A stretch of 64,000 nt of DNA from contig NMRB01000895.1 of assembly GCA_002633025.1 (NCBI GenBank), positions 18,132 to 82,131 on the forward strand, given 5' to 3'. This document shows positions 31,607 through 43,628 of this stretch, in pieces. This DNA comes from Notospermus geniculatus. Lineage: Eukaryota; Nemertea; Pilidiophora; Heteronemertea; Lineidae. A program made the position numbers and the translations under genes. Position 1 is the stretch's first letter. Each line of letters starts with the position of its first letter. The notes under the pieces were generated by a model. It was given only the letters and a program-made list of their open reading frames with translations. It was not told where the DNA came from and ran no database searches.

Positions 31607-32807
31607 TATATTCAGGCAGCTTGCCTATGCAAAGGCTTTCAGTGTTACATTTCATTTAAAATTGAGAAAGGGACAAGGCTTGACCACCCGAAGATGACAT
31701 ACGGAGCCTCTCTGCCAGTTCCCTGCCGCGGCAATGAAGCGTAGATGACCAACGACACCTGAGACTGTCACGGCGTCCTCGTGGAACTCCCTGAGATGGG
31801 GAGACAATGGCTTGATGAACGATGACTCAATCCCGCGGACACTGCTTTGTTTCCGCGCTCATCATTTAGTCTTGGTCAACTGCTCTCGGTGAGACAGATT
31901 CCCTTGGTTAGGAGTGTTAACCCTTCAAAGCGCCTCTACATGTAAATGTGAGAATTTTTTTCAGCAAATTTGCTTTCTATGGGCAACTCATCAGTAGAAA
32001 GGAAACTAACAGTGGTGAGCTGCCCATACTCGCGCAGGAGAAAACTTTCCTGTGTCCAGAATGCATATCAGAAAGTTTGTTTCATTTACGAGATCGTACA
32101 GCGTCGCCATCTAGCGGCAGAGATATAACGCAATGTAGTTTCAATGAAAGTGACCGAAAGTCACGATTAAAATCCGCTGTCTATGTCTGCACGGGCTGAG
32201 AAAGTACACCATCAAAAGTCAATAACGTAAGATGACAATGTAATAATTCTCATTTCATTATCAGAGAACGATCAAATCAGTGGATTGATGTGTCATTTTG
32301 ATTCCAAAGTGGTCGAATTTTGCAAAAAAACAAGGGGTTTCCTTGGGAATTCCCGCCTTTTCGCCGGCCTGGAGCACGCTGTCCAACCATCAGAAGCAGT
32401 TCTTGAATATTTAATATTTACCCTATGACCTTTCAAAGACCATCATCTGATTGGCCTATTCAATATTGTGTCAACGGTCACAAATACCAAGCCCACCACC
32501 CAAGTGGCAGCCTCGTGTTCAGGTATGACAGGTATTCATCAAACACTTTGTACTGCCAGTTCAATATAACTTTTGTGTCGCGTGGCTTAAATGAAGGATT
32601 CTGTCCATTCTAATCTTCCCCTAAAATCCAAACTTATGAACCTGGATACTCATCGGCATGATCAGACCATCTGCTTCTTCTAGGCCTACTACCGCACACC
32701 CCTCTCAAGCTAATGGAACGGCCCACCTCAAGCTAACGCCGCGTCATCGTGTGCTATTTTTAGCCGCTGGCACATGAAACAAACTGGGACAAACTTTCTG
32801 ATATGTC

Positions 32808-32948
32808 GCGAGAGTTGGCTCTCTATGGGAAATTCAGCCATAGAAAACTATGGGCAGGCGCTTGATGTCATTGGTCTCAGCGTAAATCGTAAGGAAACCA
32901 ACAATGGTGAATTGCCCATTGAGAGCCAACTCCATCGAGAAAATCTCC
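32808..32948. mobile_element. Small foldback with GAGTTGGCTCTC arms
   Basis: GAGTTGGCTCTCTATGGGAA is inverted as TTGCCCATTGAGAGCCAACTC. Related text (CTATGGGCAACTCATCAGTA, GAAACTAACAGTGGTGAGCTG) at 31976-32030 looks like a decayed second copy. Confidence 0.75.
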
Positions 32949-33129
32949 AAAACAATGGGGTACAGAAAATTGGTCCCAACATATATACCGGTAGTAGCAA
33001 ACTGTCCTGGCTATCTAATGGTATCAGCGTCGAATAAATCTGCTGATACACGTCCTTGACAGAAGGGATTTTGTGAAGGCATGGTTTGGAGATATTTAAA
33101 GAAAAACTGCTGTCCATTTACTTTTTCCA

Positions 33130-34080
33130 TGAGTCTAGGTGGACTGGTTCTCTATCCTTTTATCTTGCGAGAGCTGTACGGAGAAAAGGACGCGACTAGT
33201 CCTGTTACGAAGCTGCAAATCCCACGGAGGCTTTGTAGTGAGGGTCTCGCGAGACTATGACGTAACAAACCGATAGGCTGATTGAAAACTCACAAATCTA
33301 ACCTCTCAGTTGTCATGTCTTGCTTTAAAAGGAACCAAGCCGGAATTCACACGGCCATTTCCCGACGTTATTCACAGGTATTAAATCTTCATTTGTGTCT
33401 TGTTATTGTTTCAAAAGTTGACACCAGGCCGTCGGATTTCGCCGTCAGAGATAATAGATGTTATGTGACTTACTTATCGTTGTCCTCATCATTTCTCATG
33501 CTTTGTATTAAAGTCAAACGTTTATTGAAATTTGCTGGCGGTGTTTTGTTTAAGGCAGGATGTGCTCGGGGTGGTGTCGTCGGCGTTGAGGTGACGTGGT
33601 TGGCAGGCGTGATTGAGTTATGCATCCCTGAAATGGTGAATGGAAGCGTTTTGTTTGGTTTTTATTTGGAGGGTTGGATTAGGAGATAAAAAGAAGTTGT
33701 GAAGAAGGTCGTAATCCCGCGAGCCTGCCTTGGTTCCGACTGGATGCACACCACATGGCAACTGAATGTAGGGAAAAAACTTCACGATTCTGGAATGATT
33801 TTGATAAAAAGGACCAGTACTGTTGTTGGTATCAAAGTTGAAGTTCTTTATTTGCAATTGCAAACTGCAGAGATGATTAGTACTTGGCTCGTGGTTGAAC
33901 AGATGACCCTGATGTTTGAGACCTTTTCAGGGCTCTGGATTTAAATGGATAAAATATCGGAAGAAAGGGGCTGTGAGGTTCGTTTTCGTCACTGACTTGA
34001 GGAATCTGAAGTTGTGATCCTTGGGAAAACGGAAAAAGCTATGCACCTGTAAATTGCAGGGATTATTTGTTGTGCTGTAC
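33130..34080. other. No supportable gene
   Basis: The 135-codon frame at 33282-33689 has no recognisable domain and no evidence of splicing. I see no repeat match. It is left unassigned. Confidence 0.33.
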
Positions 34081-34210
34081 AGAATAATCGCTGGTGGAGC
34101 TTCATAGCTTTCTCCATTTTCTCAAGGCTCACAACCCAGTTTCTTCAATTGACGAAAATGAACAGCCCCTTTACATAGGAAGGCTAAAAAAACTTTTCGT
34201 AACATTTTTT

Positions 34211-34830
34211 TTTCAAGGAATAAAGTTAAAGTTTTGGGTTTATAGTCTGATATATACACATCCTCAGCGCCTTCTATCGTCTCGCTTGGAAGTATTGGGA
34301 GGAAAGCCGGATGTTTCCAGCTAAAGAGCGAGAGAATAGAAGGACGCGCCCACAGGGCGGGGGGGAGGGGCGCGATTGGCCTCAATCCTTTGGCAGGCGT
34401 GCGTGCGCATCCCCCTCCTCGTGGACCTCGGATCCTGCACACCAGGCTGCCGCCGAGGTTTCACCTTCGCCATTCCTCCAAGGGAGCGAAATACCGAATG
34501 AGCAGCCCGCTTACGTGTCAGGGTATTTACATGGCGCTCGTCGCTAGAAGGCGCTGAGGGTGTCAACAACGGTAGAGCTGTCATCCGACTTTACACTTTA
34601 ACCCCAGTCTGTCCTGAAACCTTTCAGTAGAACTCAGACATGTCAGATGAGCTGCTCGTTCAGCGCTACAATCCGAGCATTTCCAACCGGTACCCATTTA
34701 TACACCTGGGTGGAGAGAGGCCAGTGAGGCAAAGAGACTTGCCCAAAGTCTCACGCCCAGTGGGATTCGAACCCGGGCCCTCTGACCGCTAGTCGGAGAC
34801 CCGAACCACTACACCACCGTGGTTCCCCAA
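34211..34830 (-). mobile_element. tRNA-derived SINE, copy 1, interrupted
   Basis: Read on the minus strand, the head begins GGGGAACCACGGTGGTGTAG with box-A-like TGGTGTAGTGGTTCGGG and box-B-like GGTTCGAATCC (complement near 34764). The body then follows to GTTGA, where an element (about 34251-34562) intervenes. The tail TCAGACTATAAACCC continues at 34211-34250. Other copies: 44270, 45963 and 48946. Confidence 0.9.
34252..34562. mobile_element. GC-rich foldback inserted in a SINE tail
   Basis: CCTCAGCGCCTTCTATCG on the left is inverted as CTAGAAGGCGCTGAGG on the right. The inside is unusually GC-rich (CGCGCCCACAGGGCGGGGGG), unlike its surroundings. It separates SINE positions that are contiguous in the three other copies (GATATCAACAACGG). 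No clean target duplication is visible. Confidence 0.8.
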
Positions 34831-34859
34831 ATAGAAAAAGATAGTAAATTTGACGCTTG

Positions 34860-35500
34860 CTGACAATGGCCCCGAATGAGTTAATGATATTTCATCTAAT
34901 TAAGGATTGGTGTCACATTCTTAATAACACTCCTTGACCAGTCGACCCTCCTTCTCGTGTCATTAGGACTGACCATCTCCGAGAGCGATAATTTCTAAAT
35001 CCCCGGGCGCGCGGCTAATACCGTTTGACACATGGCTTAGCCATATGATGCATTGCTTGACCCTGTAATACCATATAATATGGCGATGATCGTGGTGATC
35101 TCTGTTATTATAACGGTTGACAACTTGAGTCCAAATGGATTCCAGGTAATTGGCGAAAAGGACCATTTGTCTCCTTGGTTATTTGAATGTAAAACAACTC
35201 AATTACGACCGTAGGGTCACCGGAGCAAGCCAGAGATTAGCTACATGAGAAAAATTAATGCTGGACTTAGTTTGAAAGAATTGCATGCTGTTCTGGTCTA
35301 TCGTAGGATTTTCATATGTAATGGAGGGCAAAAACAGGAATCCTTGTCTTAGTGTGTTAGTTGAGCGATGAATTTAGTCTGGACGCAAATCGAAAAGGTG
35401 GAAAATTGGATATAACCTTGACCTTTGTAAATGACCTTGACCTTTCATGAATTTGGCAATGTGCCAAAAAGAAAGCGACCTATGATAACATACATACATG
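34860..35500. other. Unique stretch, no gene
   Basis: Contains TAATGATATTTCATCTAATTAAGG (described in parts: TTAATGATATTTC, CTAATTAAGG) and a duplicated CCTTGACCTTT motif near 35417. No coding support. Confidence 0.33.
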
Positions 35501-36652
35501 TATAGCCACTTAAACAAAATAAATATCATTTCTAAAGGCTAAGATATCGTCATTTTTCAAAATACACCAAATTTGGCTTCGGTTTCCATGGAAACGGGAT
35601 TTTCCCAAAACGCTCAAGGGTGCCCGGCGGATTCTGAATCTTGGAGATATCAAAAATGTAAAAACGTTGTTATCCAAAATGTCCCGCTTCTTTGAAAATC
35701 GGGGTTTTGCGTCCAGACTAATTTGAATGGTGATGTCATGGATCCCAGTAGTTGACCTCACCAGCAGCGCCATTTTGAATTCTTTTCTTTCATGTGCACA
35801 TAAGCATCACGCAGGCATATAACAAAGTCATTTCACACTTGAATCTGAATGCGACATACTTGTCACCGAAAATTGGCGCAACCCTGTTCATTTTGAAACC
35901 CTTTTAGCTCGTCAGAATTCTCAGATATTTGTTTTCTTTTCTTTTTAGTGACGGTGTATACGATGGAGCCTGTCTGGTCGTGGCCAACAGCGGACAACGA
36001 AAGTGAGTTGTGGATGTTGTGCCGTGTACATGCCATGTACTGCAAGAATATGTTTTGCTAGGTGCTGCCGTTTCCTGGTGGTGGATTACAGTTGTCAATG
36101 TGTTTCAATATGTCAATGTGTTTCAGGAGCAGCGAAGAAGTTCTCTGTCGCAAAGTTACTGTGATGACTTTTTATCCATCCTGGCCATCTTCCGACCACT
36201 TAAGAAAAAATCTTTCTTGCTTAAAAGCCACACTGTGTTGAATTCAGAAAGTCCTTACGTCCCCCGACGTTAGTGTAGTAAAATGTACTGTAAAATGTAC
36301 TATGTCTGTCTCAATACATTAGATCTCAGTCTGCAGTTTTTTCAATGTGTGCTGAAAACGAGGGCTTGATCCTTTGAAGTACGTATCAGGCAAGCATTTT
36401 GGGGACCTTCACAAGGCTATGAGACCTCTACGTGCATTATTCGCCTAACACTTTTAAAATACCGTAAAATTCAATACAGGGGGGCTTTAAGACTTCGCCT
36501 CTCATCGGAAGCAGAATCTCCCTTTATGATCAATGGGGGATGAACAATTGACGTAACAGCTCTATCTTGTATGCTAAGTGCAATGTAGTGTAGAATATTG
36601 GTCTTACTTCAACTAACCATACTCCTACCGATCACTCGTGGATATACATGTA

Positions 36653-37114
36653 CAGTCTTTGACAAAAGTTTACCTGATACCTTGAATATTGCAAATACTA
36701 CTGGGCCAATTTTAACACGGTTTGTTCCACATGAATGTATATCTTGTTGGTAATATTTCTGAATCAAACTATTGGATATTTGGAAATATCGTAATTATGT
36801 AATAGCTCATCAGAAAACACCCTAATAATCATTTTGATGAAACAAAGCCCCAAATCCTTAGAAAGTTCCACTCTATCAAAACTGCAACAAAAGTCACAAA
36901 AAAATTACATAAAATTTGATTTTTGGTGTTTTTTTGGTGAGTTATATAACATAATTACATGTACATGTATGATATTTCCAAGTATCCCAAATTTTGATGC
37001 AGAAATATGACCAACAAGATATACTTTCATGTCGAACAATCCGTGTTAAAATTGGCCCAGTAGTATTTGAAACATTCAAGGTATCAGGTGGAGATAAACT
37101 TTTGTCAAAGACTG
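36653..37114. mobile_element. Tc1/mariner-like MITE in duplicate copy 1
   Basis: Long arms begin CAGTCTTTGACAAAAGTTTA and end with the inverse. TA flanks (36651-36652, 37115-37116). Arms extend for more than 100 bp (ATATCTTGTTGGT.ATATTTCTG pairs with CAGAAATATGACCAACAAGATAT-like text). The terminus resembles Tc1-type ends. There is no transposase. Confidence 0.88.
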
Positions 37115-37185
37115 TATACTGCCTCTTACCATTGACATGATTGAAGTACAGCTTCCCAGAATTACGAATTTAGAACTTCTGAGTA

Positions 37186-37334
37186 GGGAGGTTTCGAAAT
37201 CAAACGATAAACGTAAATGTTAACGACAACTTTATTTTTGTACTGAAAATGCAATGCAAAATCTGGTTAATGTGTAGTATGAAAAATAACGTTGTCGTAA
37301 AGTTTTGGTTTATCGTTTGATTTCGAAACCTCCC
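37186..37334. mobile_element. GGGAGGTTTCG MITE present only in copy 1
   Basis: A perfect 27-bp inverted repeat starts GGGAGGTTTCGAAATCAAAC. Left flank TA; right flank CA, so the target duplication has mutated. The equivalent site in copy 2 (near 39527, TTCTGAATATC) is empty. Family termini match the palindrome at 6072-6189, and an isolated end lies at about 44692-44715. Confidence 0.9.
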
Positions 37335-38128
37335 CAATATCTCATGACAGACGATACGCCGAAACAATACCCCTTTGAAAATCAAAGTCTTTGACCCAAG
37401 TTTTATTTGTTCATCACATCTGATGATTAGTTTAGAAATTGACAAAGTCCTTCAAAATGATCTTAGGACTTTGGAGTCCATTTTGTAATTATCACAGATT
37501 TCTAGTCCGAGGGCGTAATGAAATTACCTCAAGTTATCCGAGTATCTTTGACCCGGAGTTCCCTCGCGCAGTCATCTGTGTTAATTACATCAAAAATTAA
37601 AGAAATTCCATCAAACTCTACTTTGTCCATTTCGCAATTATTACGAAATATCAAACAATGTTTCATGTGAGGTGAAGGGGATGATGAAATTAACAGACAT
37701 TAACGAGTTATTTCAAGTCTTTGACCCGATATTGTCGCATTCTCTGATGTCAGGTAATCAGGCTGAAGACTAGAGTTTGAACAAATGTATTGGAACAGCA
37801 GGACTGAACTTTTCAATAATATTGTTAACCCCTCGTAATCTGGCTGGTCGGCNATAGAATGGAGCCTGCCTGGTCGTGGCCAACAGCGGACAACGAAAGT
37901 AAGTTGTGGATGTTGTACCGTGTACATGCCATGTACATGTACTGCAAGAATATGTTTTGCTAGGTGCTGCCGTTTCCTGGTGGTGGATTACAGTTGTCAA
38001 TGTGTTTCAATATGTCAATGTTACAGTAGCAATGCCATGGACTTTAAGCAGCGAAGAAGTTCTCTGTCGCAAAGTTACTGTGATGACATTTTATCCATCC
38101 TGGCCATCTTCCGACCACTTTTGAAGAA

Positions 38129-38311
38129 AGCGAATCGACAGTGAAAAAATTTGATTTAGAAATAGAATTTGAAAGGGGACGAATTTTCAGGAAAAAATGT
38201 AAACAAACTTCTCCAGAATGTCAACAAAGAAATTTTCGTGCATTTTGATTGGCTGAATTTTGTGTTTACAAACACCAGCCAAATGTAAACAAAATCCGCT
38301 ATCGATTCGCT
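38129..38311. mobile_element. Small insertion present only in copy 2
   Basis: AGCGAATCGA at 38129 is inverted as TCGATTCGCT at 38302. Between them are AATGTAAACAAA words in both orientations. Copy 1 has a 20-30-bp unrelated bridge at this place (AAGAAAAAATCTTTCTTGC). Confidence 0.75.
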
Positions 38312-38742
38312 TTAAAAGCCACACTGTGTTGAATTCAGAAAGTCCTTACGTCCCCCGACGTTAGTGTAGTAATGTACTGTAAAATGTACTATGTCTGTCT
38401 GAATACATTAGATCTCAGTCTGCAGTTTTTTCGATGTGTGCTGAAAACGAGGGCTTGATTCTTTGAAGTACGTATCATGCAAGCATTTTGGGGACCTTCA
38501 CAAGGCTATGAGACCTCTAACTGCATTTTTCTCCTAACACTTTGAAAATACCGTAAAATTCAATACAGAGGGGCTTTAAGAGTTCGCCTCCCATCGGAAG
38601 CAGAATCTCCCTTTATGATCAATGGGGAGATGAACAATTGACGTAACAGCTCTATCTTGTATGCTAAGTGCAATGTAGTGTAGAATATTGGTCTTACTTC
38701 AACTAACCATACTCCTACCGATCACTCGTGGATATACATGTA

Positions 38743-39202
38743 CAGTCTTTGACAAAAGTTTACCTGATACCTTGAATATTTCAAATACTACTGGGCCAAT
38801 GTTAACACGGTTTGTTCCACATGAATGTATATCTTGTTGGTAATATTTCTGAATCAAACTATTGGATATTTGGAAATATCGTAATTATGTAATAGCTCAT
38901 CAGAAAACACCCTAATAATCATTTTGATGAAACAAAGCCCCAAATCCTTAGAAAGTTGCACTCTATCAAAACTGCAACAAAGTCACAAAAAAATTACATA
39001 ATAAAAAATTTGATTTTTGGTGTTTTTTTCTGGTGAGTTATAACATAATTTTATGTATGATATTTCCAAATATCCCAGATTTTGATGCAGAAATATGACC
39101 AACAAGATATACTTTCATGTGGAACAATCCGTGTTAAAATTGGCCCAGTAGTATTTGAAACATTCAAGGTATCAGGTGGAGATAAACTTCTGTCAAAGAC
39201 TG
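38743..39202. mobile_element. Tc1/mariner-like MITE in duplicate copy 2
   Basis: Paralogous to 36653-37114, at the same position in the duplicated block, so it predates the duplication. TA flanks at 38741-38742 and 39203-39204. Small indels distinguish the copies. Confidence 0.88.
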
Positions 39203-39249
39203 TACTGCCTCTTACCATTGACATGATTGAAGTACAGCTTCCCAGAATT

Positions 39250-39502
39250 TAGACTGGTCCCCTGTCGTATCGCTCCGTTCCTCCACTACTACGACAGGCC
39301 GCGTCCGCCAAGTTTGCCTGTTTTCTGACACACGTATGCAAATGAGCAATAAAGACTTTCAACGTTGCGGGGAGTCTCTAAAAATAGATATGACTCATGG
39401 CGCGACCGTTGATGACGTTTGGCTGACCAATCACATGCCGAGTTGGCGTTCAAAATGCCTGTCGTAGTAGTGAAGCGAGAACTACGACAGGGGACCAGTC
39501 TA
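39250..39502. mobile_element. MITE with 9-bp target duplication, only in copy 2
   Basis: TAGACTGGTCCCCTGTCGTA is perfectly inverted at the right end. CCCAGAATT is directly repeated at 39241-39249 and 39503-39511. Copy 1 has the uninterrupted CTTCCCAGAATTACG (about 37160), giving a direct empty-site proof. It is 253 bp. A second GTCGTAGTAGTG/CACTACTACGAC pair makes nested hairpins. Confidence 0.95.
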
Positions 39503-40047
39503 CCCAGAATTACGAATTTAGAACTTCTGAATATCCCATGACAGACGATACGCCGAAACAATACCCCTTTGAAAATCAAAGTCTTTGACCCAAGTTTTAT
39601 TTGTTCATCACATCTCATGATTAGTTTAGAAATTGACAAAGTCCTTCAAAATAATCTCAGGACTTTGGAGTCCATTTTGTAATTATCACAGATTTCTAGT
39701 CCGAGGGCGTAATGAAATTACCTCAAGTTATCCGAGTATCTTTGACCCGGAGTTCCCTCGCGCAGTCATCTGTGTTAATTACATCAAAAATTAAAGAAAT
39801 TCCATCAAACTCTACTTTGTCCATTTCGCAATTATTACGAAATATCAAACAATGTTTCATGTGAGGTGAAGGGGATGATGAAATTAACAGACATTAACGA
39901 GTTATTTCAAGTCTTTGACCCGATATTGTCGCATTCTCTGATGTCAGGTAATCAGGCTGAAGACTAGAGTTTGAACAAATGTATTGGAACAGCAGGACTG
40001 AACTTTTCAATAATATTGTTAACCCCTCGTAATCTGGCTGGTCGGCC

Positions 40048-40415
40048 TTCACCACATCCGGGGTGGTTCAAATGTGGTGTCTTTTAGTTGAGACCAAGTA
40101 CGGAGGACTGTAGAATACATGACGTGTAGAGAAATGTGGATTTCTTTAATATCTCATCGTCATCGAGGCGAATGCTCGAGACTACATATAGAATGCTGGA
40201 GACTACATATAAAATCTCTCTGATTTTCGACTACAATAGTTCCCTTGATCTCGAAACGCTCCGCAAATACGGCGACAGGTCTCGGATCCTGACATGTAAC
40301 GGAAATTGCCGGAAATCAGCAAAGTAGCCCGAATGCCTTTCGGGGAGACCCGAAGTTTACTTCGGATGATTTCGGAGGTCATAAGAATGCCAACACTTCA
40401 CTGGGGATCAGAGGG
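40048..40415. other. Unique stretch, no gene
   Basis: A short local duplication (GAGACTACATATA-AAT at 40178 and 40199) and a CTTTCGGGG...CCCGAA palindrome near 40336 are present. No coding support. Confidence 0.35.
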
Positions 40416-41123
40416 CCTGGGGCCATATGCATAAAACTACTTAAGTATGAAAATCCCAAGGGATTCCCTCAAACCACCACTAAAGTGGAAATCTTAACTT
40501 AAGGGAGATGCAGAAAGCTACTTTGGAATAGTGAAAGCCTCAAAATCACCCTTAACTCTAAGTGTGGTGACAGTTCCCTTAACTGACTCCTTAACTTCAC
40601 AGTTGTGGCAGGCACAGGTTGGAATATGCTATCCATGCTGTTTTTTAATGCATGCTAGCCAAATAGGCCGGGGAAGTTATGTGCTAGGCTAGGGTGGGAT
40701 AACATTGAACTGTGCCAAGGATTTTGATTTGGCAGACCATGTATCCTCTTTCTGTCCTACCAATTTGGTAACCTCTTTTTTGTTTTCCACCGTTAATAGC
40801 CATTTTACACAGTTCCAAACATACTAAAATGTCCATTACAGCATTGCCTGCAGTCATGTTCATGTACATGCAGCCTACATTTGAGAAACCTTCCTTAAGT
40901 ATAACACTCAAGAAATCTGGGAAACCCCTTGAATACTGAAATTTCATTGGCTGACACCACAATTCCTGGAAATACTTTAGTTAAGGGTTGCCCTTAGCTG
41001 AGTATGCCCTTAGTTTGTTTTATGCATACACCTTAAGTATGGCACTTGGTAAAGTGAAATCCTTAGACTTTAAGGGTAAGTTTTACACTTAACTTAAGGA
41101 AGTTTTATGCATATGGCCCCTGG
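40416..41123. mobile_element. GGGGCCATATGCATAAAACT foldback element
   Basis: Arms begin GGGGCCATATGCATAAAACT (40419) and are inverted at 41098-41120, with further CTTAAGT-rich pairing. The interior has many CTTAAG and CTTAACT words. It is about 0.7 kb. The end sequence resembles the foldbacks at 45304, 52945 and 59348 (GGGCC.TATTC.T pattern). Confidence 0.85.
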
Positions 41124-41140
41124 TTGATTGGAGAAATAAA

Positions 41141-41636
41141 GGTTCAACTCACAATACAGAATTTTATAAATGTGGACAGTATCCCTTTAAACCTCAACAG
41201 ATTTGCATTCTGACTCTTCCATATGATAGGCAAAACCCTTCTGTATGTTTAGTGCAAATTTTGTTGAATTCAGACTACCGGTACATGTAGTTGATGTTAT
41301 GATACAAAATGACTGAATTAATGACCCGGGATTAATGAGAACCCCACGAACGATGAGAGCGCAGGGTCATCTGTGTACATTTGAATAGGCTAACGTACAT
41401 TTGCACATGGAACACTAATTGTGCTGAAAATAGCTCTGTTATCATCAGAAACGGAATTCAAGGCATCAAGTTGACGGATTCACGCACCTCACTACCATAA
41501 AAAAGTTGAAGCTCCTGCCTATTTCATAAAGCCAAAATTCAGGCAGTGAGAGACATCTGGTGGCAACGCATGAAGTGTATCCCTCAGTTACTTCATCGTT
41601 CGCAAAAACTTTATGCTTGATTCCTTTATGCTATGG
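41141..41636 (+). mobile_element. Second copy of the ATAAAGGAATCAAAC family
   Basis: Matches 8431-8894: CCCTTTAAACCTCAACAGAT, CATATGATAGGCAAAACCCT, GCGCAGGGTCATCTGTGTAC and GGCAGTGAGAGACATCTGGT. It ends at TTGATTCCTTTATG. The left inverted arm is absent. A shorter piece (AGCGCAGGGTCATCTGTGTA) abuts block B at 55909. Confidence 0.85.
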
Positions 41637-41639
41637 GGA

Positions 41640-42553
41640 TCATAACTGTGATAGAGGGCAGCACCCAGTAATCTGGTCCTATACAATGGCAAACTAGTTC
41701 CTACCGAGCATGCGCGGCCTACTTTTGGACGGGCCGCTTATGCCGCTAGCACCAGCTGCCTCATCGCTTTCCACCTGGCTGGAAAATAGTGCGAGCACCT
41801 TTGACACCAAATATCTCCAAATAAAAGTCGATAAAGTCAAATAATATAAACAGTATACATTCATTGAAAGTGGAAATGTACGATTTGAGACGAATAAATG
41901 CTGTAAATGATCAGAATAAGTATTTGGTTGGCGGAACTTTACAGGCATGGGAAGTGATTAGTCCCACAGTTTTTCACACTTTTAGCCAATCAGAGGACGC
42001 CCTTGGTTCACATGCTTCTGTTGACCAATCAGAGAATTAGGTCGACGAAAAACGTTTCGTGTACGTGCCCATGAAATACTTCAATTCCATTTGGTATGTA
42101 ATGGAACTACGATCCTCCGCCGTGAAAGTAGGGACCTGGTGGCAGTGTCACTAGGTCGGAAGAATGGAGACAGGTGGCGCTGTGAGGAGTTTGATACAAT
42201 GGATGCCTTTTGATCAGGACCTGAATGTACCTTCCAATAGGAGCTGTCAGTGAGTTGACCAATAGGTGTCACTACGGCCCAATTCAATGCATATAGCAGA
42301 CCCATTCGTTCTTGATCGAGCACCAATCACGTGGATTTTCCTGTGTATTGGTCCGCTAGAACTTTGCTGCCATCTTTCGGCAATAAGCGCGGCTGACAGC
42401 TCCTTTTCAATTGATTTTACCACTAGTGACACCTGCTGAGGTAGTGAGTTAGGTGCCTCATTACTTTAATCGTCCTTCTAGAGATACCGACTTTTACAAT
42501 TTTGGCTGAAAGACAACAGACAAGTCGTGAGTTGTCATAGTCGGATGTGAGGA
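41640..42553. other. Unique stretch, no gene
   Basis: Includes several AACCAATCAGA..A phrases (41984, 42019) and TTGACCAATAGG (42255), but no array and no supportable frame. Confidence 0.35.
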
Positions 42554-43145
42554 TAACGGTAGACGCTTCCCTGTGAGACCACATATGACAGACAAACAAA
42601 AAAATGGAACGGTTTCATGTAATGGCAGAATAAATAATTACAATGTATCCCTTTGTGGGGACCACCGATGTTTACATGTCATATTCCGCTCACTCCAGCA
42701 AGTGGGCCCAGCGTAATGGACCCTAACCATCCCCAGACAAGCCGATTTCTTTCTAAAGGTTGCGAGCCATTCGTTCTGGTTTCTGGTCACCGTTATGTTC
42801 CCTCAATATGCATATAGATGCTTCTGTTTGCTTGATCTCTCAAAATGTGATATGTATCTCTAATAGAAGGCTGTTCCATCCGTTGGGTGCCTCCCTCTGA
42901 TCCTTTTCTGAAGCTGTTTTGTCCATTGGCCATCACCCTCTTTTCTAATATGACATGTATGATCATTGTTTGGTTGTTTTTTCCCAAACTGAACATGCTG
43001 AGTATCTTTCGTGAGTAAAGGAAAGTCGAAATGTCTTTGCTCTCCTGAGCTTTGAGTTTCAGGGATTAGTGTATTTAACACTATTCCTAAAACCAAGCAA
43101 TGTAGGCCTACATGTACACAATATGCTTGTATAACCTAATCTATA

Positions 43146-43293
43146 GGGGCCGTATACACCAACGAAGATTATCTTGAATCCAGGTTGAGCCACAGCTTTT
43201 CCATTGTTCAGGTTTGCCAGGGCATGATGTGACAATGGAAAATGTTGTGGCTCAACCTCAGTTCAAGATAATCTTCGTTGGTGCATACTGCCC
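43146..43293. mobile_element. Foldback hairpin (block A copy)
   Basis: CACCAACGAAGATTATCTTG and GGTTGAGCCACA on the left are inverted on the right with few mismatches around a short loop. About 148 bp. The equivalent lies at 56526-56671. Confidence 0.85.
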
Positions 43294-43499
43294 ATACTTG
43301 CATCTAATTTATGCCTAGGCTTATGCTCTTTTATAGGAACGTTGGATCAAATTCTTAGCAGCATAGAGGCATTGGGTTTGTACAGTCAATATCATAGTAA
43401 AGAATGCAGGTGTGACAGGAGAGAGTGTCCCCAAGACAACTGTCCTAAGAACAAAAGATCCCATTGTTACATTCTAATCTCTGGCGATTGGTTTCTATA

Positions 43500-43628
43500 G
43501 GCCCCGATTACATAGAAGTATACGGTATACGAAAACGCCGGTTAACAATGGCTTCACGATCGTGAATCCATTTCAAACCTTTGTTAACCGACGTTTTCGT
43601 ATACCGCATACTTCTATGTAAGGGGCCA
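43500..43628. mobile_element. Palindromic hairpin, GTATACG arms (block A copy)
   Basis: TACATAGAAGTATACGGTAT and AACGCCGGTTAAC pair with the inverse on the right. The loop holds the small palindrome CACGATCGTG. About 129 bp. The equivalent lies at 56885-57013. Confidence 0.87.

Larger units (their letters stand above)
35963..40047 (+). repeat. Tandem duplication of an approximately 2-kb block
   Basis: Copy 1 (about 35963-37852) and copy 2 (about 37855-40047) are near identical from ATGGAGCCTG.CTGGTCG to CTCGTAATCTGGCTGGTCGG. Copy 1 carries the element at 37186-37334. Copy 2 carries insertions at about 38129-38311 and 39250-39502. A single N (37853) sits exactly at the junction. Confidence 0.92.
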
